Origin: Candidatus Woesearchaeota archaeon
GTDB taxonomy: Archaea > Nanobdellota > Nanobdellia > SCGC-AAA011-G17 > GW2011-AR17
Direction of reading: 5' to 3'
DNA length: 8,456 nt
NCBI GenBank assembly: GCA_009691355.1
Contig: SICW01000032.1
Coordinates: 1-8,456 of the forward strand
Shown here: positions 6,022 to 8,456 of the stretch, in pieces
Position numbering within the stretch: position 1 is the stretch's first letter
Layout of the letters: each line of letters begins with the position of its first letter
Program-made: the position numbers and the translations under genes
Notes under the pieces: generated by a model
Databases searched by the model: none
Told to the model about the DNA's origin: nothing
The model's input: the letters and a program-made list of their open reading frames with translations, nothing else

Positions 6022-7006
6022 CCCCTAAGTTACTATTTGCATCTTCAACTAAAGCAAGCTTTGCAAGAAGGGAACTATACGAATCATAGTTCTCAGGGTC
6101 TCCTACAAAGGTCTGGTAATTATTCAAAGCAGTTTTAATCGGAGCATAATCACACTCAGGCAGCCGTGCAGAAAGAAACTTTGCTTTATCATAATACACT
6201 CCCGAAACCCGGGATAATTTCTCAAAGACAAGGTTGAAATTATAACTATAACTTGCTGCATCGAAAGAAACCATTGCTCCAATAAGCAGAGGATAGCTAA
6301 TATACACAATGGAAGTACCATCCGCAAATTCCACTTCTCCAGAAGAGTAATCCTCTAAAGTAGAACTAACTTGGAGAATATCATAATCGGGAAAGATTTC
6401 TGCAATAGAATCAATATAATCTTCAGAATCACTAAAGAAAATAAAACGAACATGATCATAGGATGCAGTAAGCTCATACAAAGTCTGTAAGTCTGTAGAA
6501 AGCTGGGTCGTAGAAACTATTTCTACAGGAAAACTGCTTGGTAAAGAATTATACGAGCTTTGCAAGCTTTCCACAACTTCTTGGCTCGTTTCATCATACA
6601 CGAGAATATAGACTGTATGATCATCAGTGATATAAAATAGATTTCCTACCCTATACGGAACTTCCAAGGATTTTGTCGCTATATATATATGGTCACCTTC
6701 TAATTCAAAAGGGGAGAAGATGGCATGGTCAATGTTTTTTGACTGGCCTTCACTCATTAATTGCCCTTCATAGACACGAAAGGTGATAGAAGAAGAAAAC
6801 TCTAAAGCCTTCTCTGCAGAGTCCGACACACTAAATGCAGCAAACTCATCATCAAGTGAACTCACAAGCTCTGCAGCAGAAAGAGAACCTGCAAAGTCAA
6901 GGTACTGATACGCAAAACCTACAAAAAACATAAAGACAATACTTCCTATAATCAAAGCAAAAATATAATTAAACCCACTAGAAAGCTGCCCTTTATGGTG
7001 TGTCAT
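5999..7006 (-). CDS. Pilin-like surface protein with large exterior domain, second gene of operon
   Basis: This is a 335-aa protein from the ATG at 7006. A GTG at 7018 is in frame, but it forms part of the AGGTG ribosome site placed 9 nt before the ATG, so the ATG is chosen. The N-terminus THHKGQLSSGFNYIFALIIG is a K-G class III-type signal with a helix at about 12-34. The exterior domain of about 300 residues begins with a serine/acidic helical stretch. It then has a beta-rich part (HAIFSPFELEGDHIYIATKS followed by VPYRVGNLFYITDD), a recurrent pattern in the same uncharacterised DPANN family. Residues 175-240 alternate hydrophobic strands and helices, possibly a Rossmann-like fold. Only two cysteines are present, C285 and C331, near the end. 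The gene overlaps the first operon gene by 14 bp. It is the largest member and may be the minor or tip component of a pilus-like assembly, which is inference. Confidence 0.87.
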   Translation of the reverse strand: MTHHKGQLSSGFNYIFALIIGSIVFMFFVGFAYQYLDFAGSLSAAELVSSLDDEFAAFSVSDSAEKALEFSSSITFRVYEGQLMSEGQSKNIDHAIFSPFELEGDHIYIATKSLEVPYRVGNLFYITDDHTVYILVYDETSQEVVESLQSSYNSLPSSFPVEIVSTTQLSTDLQTLYELTASYDHVRFIFFSDSEDYIDSIAEIFPDYDILQVSSTLEDYSSGEVEFADGTSIVYISYPLLIGAMVSFDAASYSYNFNLVFEKLSRVSGVYYDKAKFLSARLPECDYAPIKTALNNYQTFVGDPENYDSYSSLLAKLALVEDANSNLGGDCPEVY

Positions 7007-7496
7007 AGTATGCGACACCTACAAAATCTTTTTGAGACTGGATCGTGATACTTCCCCCATTGGAAACACACACAGGATTTCCTTCAAGACTTTGGAAAGA
7101 AGTAATAGTAAACCTCGTTCGCTCATAGAGACCTGAAGGAAGCACAAAGATATTATATTCTGAACTTTCTAAAAGAATCAATTCTCCTTCTAGTTCTGCC
7201 GAACAGACCTCTCCATCCAGGGTACAAGAATCTGTTTGCGTGGAATCATAAAAGCAAAGCATTTCTACAGCATCAGGAAATTCTAAAGCATATACTTTCG
7301 AAGAACCAACATCATATGCCTCAAAGGTTTGAATATTTGTATCAAGATCATCAAGGGTATCAAGAAAATCAACATAATTTGCTTCTTGTGTTAAATCATA
7401 AATGACTTTTGCTCCATAGAGCATAATAAATGCCCCCACAATTAAAGCAAAGACGAGAAGTAAAGGTAATCCTAATAGTTGTCCTCTTTTGTTCAT
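6993..7496 (-). CDS. Pilin-like protein, first gene of operon
   Basis: This is a 167-aa protein whose start MNKRGQLLGLP and hydrophobic helix (8-28) fit a class III-type signal with a cut after KRG and Q at +1. The helix is followed by an acidic region (residues 38-62), then VGSSKVYALEFPDAVEMLCF (63-82). Cysteines at 81, 91, 98 and 143 suggest two disulfides. LPSGLY (119-124) and GNPVCVSNGGSITIQ (139-153) are late beta-strand blocks. I recall closely similar uncharacterised proteins opening with QLLGLPxxxIFALIVGA in DPANN archaea. The ATG at 7496 is 27 nt from the centre of a TATA box, so the operon message should be leaderless at this gene, while the later genes have ribosome sites. No ATPase, TadC-like platform or prepilin peptidase lies in the window, so a secretion or assembly partner must be elsewhere if the proteins are assembled. 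Confidence 0.88.
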   Translation of the reverse strand: MNKRGQLLGLPLLLVFALIVGAFIMLYGAKVIYDLTQEANYVDFLDTLDDLDTNIQTFEAYDVGSSKVYALEFPDAVEMLCFYDSTQTDSCTLDGEVCSAELEGELILLESSEYNIFVLPSGLYERTRFTITSFQSLEGNPVCVSNGGSITIQSQKDFVGVAYYDTP

Positions 7497-7519
7497 AAAA
7501 ATATTCTAAGAGAAGAGAG

Positions 7520-7534
7520 TATTTAAATCTTTTT
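7520..7534 (-). promoter_or_regulatory. BRE/TATA promoter of the pilin-like operon
   Basis: The minus strand reads AAAAAGA TTTAAATA, with BRE at 7534-7528 and TATA at 7527-7520. The TATA centre is about 27 nt from the ATG at 7496, so the transcript should begin at the start codon. A 20-bp element shared with the toxin promoter lies just upstream. Confidence 0.7.
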
Positions 7535-7535
7535 G

Positions 7536-7555
7536 AGAATTTCTGAAAATCTTTC
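7536..7555. repeat. 20-bp promoter-upstream element, copy 1
   Basis: The plus strand reads AGAATTTCTGAAAATCTTTC, and 19 of 20 bases match copy 2 at 8101-8120. Its near edge is 40 nt from the A of the operon ATG. It contains TTTCTGAAAA (7540-7549), which recurs 12 nt on as TTTCCGAAAA (7552-7561). Both are TTTC-N-GAAA inverted repeats. It lies between the divergent promoters of the pilin-like operon and the antitoxin-like ORF. Confidence 0.7.
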
Positions 7556-7573
7556 CGAAAAGGAGACCAAAGA

Positions 7574-7580
7574 TATTTAA
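7574..7580 (+). promoter_or_regulatory. TATA box of the 45-aa antitoxin-like ORF
   Basis: The plus strand reads CCAAAGATATTTAAGG, with TATTTAA at 7574-7580. Its centre is 27 nt before the ATG at 7604, the same leaderless spacing as in the neighbouring genes. This is the main reason to accept the short ORF as a gene. Confidence 0.6.
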
Positions 7581-7603
7581 GGAAAGCAACACCCCTAAGA
7601 AAT

Positions 7604-7741
7604 ATGAAACAAGATACAATAATGGTAGAGAAAGAAAAGAAAAATGCAAAAAACAAATCTAAGATTGATCCCAATCTCTTTCAACAACTAGTAAGTTCTC
7701 TTTCAGATATAAAAGCAGGAAGAATCAGAAAGGTACGTTAA
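7604..7741 (+). CDS. Small antitoxin-like protein, 45 aa
   Basis: This short gene begins MKQDTIMVEK, is very lysine-rich up to residue 20, and ends DPNLFQQLVSSLSDIKAGRI plus RKVR (residues 22-45). The ending, a short amphipathic helix followed by S-L-x-D-I-K-x-G-R-x-R-x-V, is the usual tail of antitoxins paired with RelE/ParE-type toxins (the helix that docks on the toxin). A separate DNA-binding fold is not evident at this size. The ATG is 27 nt from a TATA box, so it is probably leaderless. The neighbouring toxin lies on the opposite strand, tail-to-tail, with only 8 bp between the stop codons. That is unusual, since most type II antitoxins precede their toxin in one operon. It could alternatively be a remnant of a larger gene. 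The antitoxin call is inference from the C-terminal motif and the neighbour. Confidence 0.6.
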   Translation: MKQDTIMVEKEKKNAKNKSKIDPNLFQQLVSSLSDIKAGRIRKVR

Positions 7742-7743
7742 AC

Positions 7744-7755
7744 CTCTTTTTATTT
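7744..7755 (+). terminator. T-rich terminator of the antitoxin-like ORF
   Basis: CTCTTTTTATTT follows the stop codon by 2 nt on the plus strand. Part of it lies within the 3' end of the convergent toxin gene. Confidence 0.4.
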
Positions 7756-8061
7756 AATCAATTCTTTAATTTCCCTTTCAAAAATATCCAACAACAAAAA
7801 AACAGTATTAATTGTTCTTTTTTGATCTTTCTTTTCACTTATTGCTACAAGAAAAACAACTTGCAAAGAATCATAAATCAAATAATAAACTCTAAACTTA
7901 TCATGCTTTTTTTCACGAAACCAAGGAACTCTTAATGGATCACCAACATAAGGGTTTTCTAAAAGTTGGTCCTCGATCTTTTCAAGCCAGATATGAAACT
8001 CTTTTGGGAATTTTTTCAATTGTTTATCAAAAGTTTCAGAGTGGTACACTTCATAGGCCAT
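7750..8061 (-). CDS. RelE/ParE-superfamily toxin
   Basis: This is a 103-aa protein from the ATG at 8061. An upstream TTG at 8100 would add 13 hydrophobic residues but would cover the promoter, so it is rejected. The order of features matches the RelE/ParE fold: an N-terminal strand YEVYHSETF, two helices (FDKQLKKFPKEF and WLEKIEDQLLENP), NPYVGDPLR (36-44), WFREKK (47-52), FRVYYLIY (56-63) and the strand VVFLVAISEKKDQ (68-80), then a C-terminal helix. R57 and the basic WFREKK cluster are the likely active-site or ligand-facing residues. RelE members cut mRNA on the ribosome and ParE members poison gyrase, and the sequence alone does not say which applies. The TTTTTTAAT box (8091-8083) lies about 26 nt from the ATG, so the message is leaderless. 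Its mRNA may run antisense into the antitoxin-like ORF, which offers T-rich tracts on this strand (7657-7629). Confidence 0.85.
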   Translation of the reverse strand: MAYEVYHSETFDKQLKKFPKEFHIWLEKIEDQLLENPYVGDPLRVPWFREKKHDKFRVYYLIYDSLQVVFLVAISEKKDQKRTINTVFLLLDIFEREIKELIK

Positions 8062-8082
8062 GAGAAAAGAAGAGAAAGGGCA

Positions 8083-8091
8083 ATTAAAAAA
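8083..8091 (-). promoter_or_regulatory. TATA box of the toxin gene
   Basis: The minus strand reads GCTTTTTTAATTGCC. The T-rich box TTTTTTAAT (8091-8083) is centred about 26 nt from the ATG at 8061. It is weaker than the other TATA boxes here, but it has the same spacing and is preceded by the shared 20-bp element. Confidence 0.5.
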
Positions 8092-8100
8092 GCTTAACAA

Positions 8101-8120
8101 AGAATTTCTGAAAATCCTTC
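8101..8120. repeat. 20-bp promoter-upstream element, copy 2
   Basis: The plus strand reads AGAATTTCTGAAAATCCTTC, differing from copy 1 at one base. Its near edge is 40 nt from the A of the toxin ATG, exactly as for copy 1 and the pilin-like operon. Next to it AATCC TTCA GGATT (8113-8126) forms a small inverted repeat that copy 1 lacks. Confidence 0.7.
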
Positions 8121-8154
8121 AGGATTCACAAGCATCATCTTTGTATTCTAATGT

Positions 8155-8168
8155 AAAGAAAAAATCTA
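8155..8168 (-). terminator. T-rich terminator after the surface-protein gene
   Basis: The minus strand reads TAGATTTTTTCTTTAC, starting at the stop codon (8168-8166). It is an oligo-T tract without a clear stem and would separate the surface-protein gene from the toxin gene. Confidence 0.45.
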
Positions 8169-8456
8169 CACCCACGCACTCAAATCAATAAAATAGCTCG
8201 CTTCATTATTATACAAGTCATGACAAACCACATAGTATTGGTATGCATCAAGATTTGCCTCATGCTCAGTCGTGGTATTTACTCCTGTCATCACACTTCC
8301 ATCACCATAGCTAAAACTTTCTGGAGCATATTCACACGCAGAATCTTCATCTGTGCTTAAAGAAAGGATAGAATACACAGTATCGACATACAAAGAAGAA
8401 ATACTGGGTCCACTAATATCGATTTCTACAGTAAAGCTGGTAGAGTTAGTGACTTG
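8166..8456 (-). CDS. C-terminal end of a large Ig-like/FN3-like surface protein (partial)
   Basis: The reading frame is open to the right edge of the window and ends at TAG (8168-8166), giving the last 96 residues of a longer protein. An in-frame TTG at 8393 is not a real start, because the frame continues upstream with QVTNSTSFTVEIDISGPSIS. The visible part looks like one beta-sandwich repeat: strand SILSLSTDEDSACEYAPES, then a loop ending HEANLDAY, then QYYVVCHDLYNNEASYFID. The pattern with C-x-Y, then H-x-x-x-L, then Y-Y-V-x-C-x-D-x-x-x-N is one I recall from repeated Ig-like or FN3-like domains in archaeal cell-surface proteins, where the two cysteines bridge the sheets. It has no C-terminal membrane helix. 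It is probably a secreted or surface-bound adhesin-like protein. Its full length, signal peptide and any N-terminal domain lie outside the window. Confidence 0.75.
   Translation of the reverse strand, partial: QVTNSTSFTVEIDISGPSISSLYVDTVYSILSLSTDEDSACEYAPESFSYGDGSVMTGVNTTTEHEANLDAYQYYVVCHDLYNNEASYFIDLSAWV

Noticed and set aside
6510..6526. Perfect inverted repeat GTAGAAA-CTA-TTTCTAC inside the second pilin-like gene
   Set aside because: It lies within well-supported coding sequence, has no following T-tract, and one such repeat is expected by chance in several kilobases of AT-rich DNA.
7396..7674. 92-aa minus-strand frame rich in Phe and Ser
   Set aside because: It crosses the pilin-like operon promoter and is antisense to the lysine-rich 45-aa ORF. 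Phe runs are what AAA/AAG-rich DNA gives on the opposite strand.
7536..8120. Direct repeats as target-site duplication of an inserted toxin module
   Set aside because: The copies are 20 bp and not at the module edges in a symmetric way, no transposase or terminal inverted repeats are visible, and both sit at the same promoter position. A regulatory site explains them better, although duplication cannot be excluded.
1..8456. CRISPR array, tRNA, rRNA or insertion sequence
   Set aside because: I looked for regularly spaced repeats, cloverleaf-type sequence with a GGTTCRANNCC-like arm, conserved rRNA segments and transposase motifs, and saw none.

Overview
The window looks like an AT-rich archaeal chromosome segment. 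The main evidence is a full-length archaeal S-layer protein with the mature N-terminus motif DLSEYPSPFV and the C-terminal motifs LILVGGPCANSL and LVAGTTADDTRRAA. Supporting evidence is archaeal TATA/BRE promoters placed 26-27 nt before start codons (leaderless transcripts), Shine-Dalgarno sites mainly inside operons, and a cluster of pilin-like proteins with class III (K/R-G) signal peptides. The protein flavour resembles the DPANN archaea (Woesearchaeota/Pacearchaeota-like). That placement comes from remembered family resemblance, not from a search.

Layout, left to right. At 3-512 (+) lies an unrecognised soluble protein that overlaps tail-to-tail with an RsmC/MJ0882-like methyltransferase (502-1095, -). 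Next comes a tandem pair of paralogous single-pass membrane proteins (1188-1808 and 1801-2388, -). Their C-terminal ends resemble the C-terminal domain of the S-layer protein. The S-layer gene follows (2469-4742, -), with a hairpin/poly-T terminator and a long 5' leader ending in a perfect GGAGGTG. A gene-free stretch at 4743-5074 holds the S-layer promoter and leader and the terminator of the next operon. A four-gene operon of pilin-like proteins follows (7496 to 5075, -). Then come a 45-aa antitoxin-like ORF (7604-7741, +) and a convergent RelE/ParE-type toxin (7750-8061, -). The window closes with the C-terminal end of a large Ig-like/FN3-like surface protein (8166-8456, -, cut by the edge).

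Most of the window is therefore a cell-envelope island: S-layer, putative S-layer-related membrane-anchored proteins, pilin-like operon and a surface repeat protein, with a small toxin-antitoxin-like module inserted among them. The most striking non-coding signal is a 20-bp element (19/20 identical) at exactly the same distance (40 nt) upstream of the ATG of the pilin-like operon and of the toxin gene. It suggests shared control of the two.
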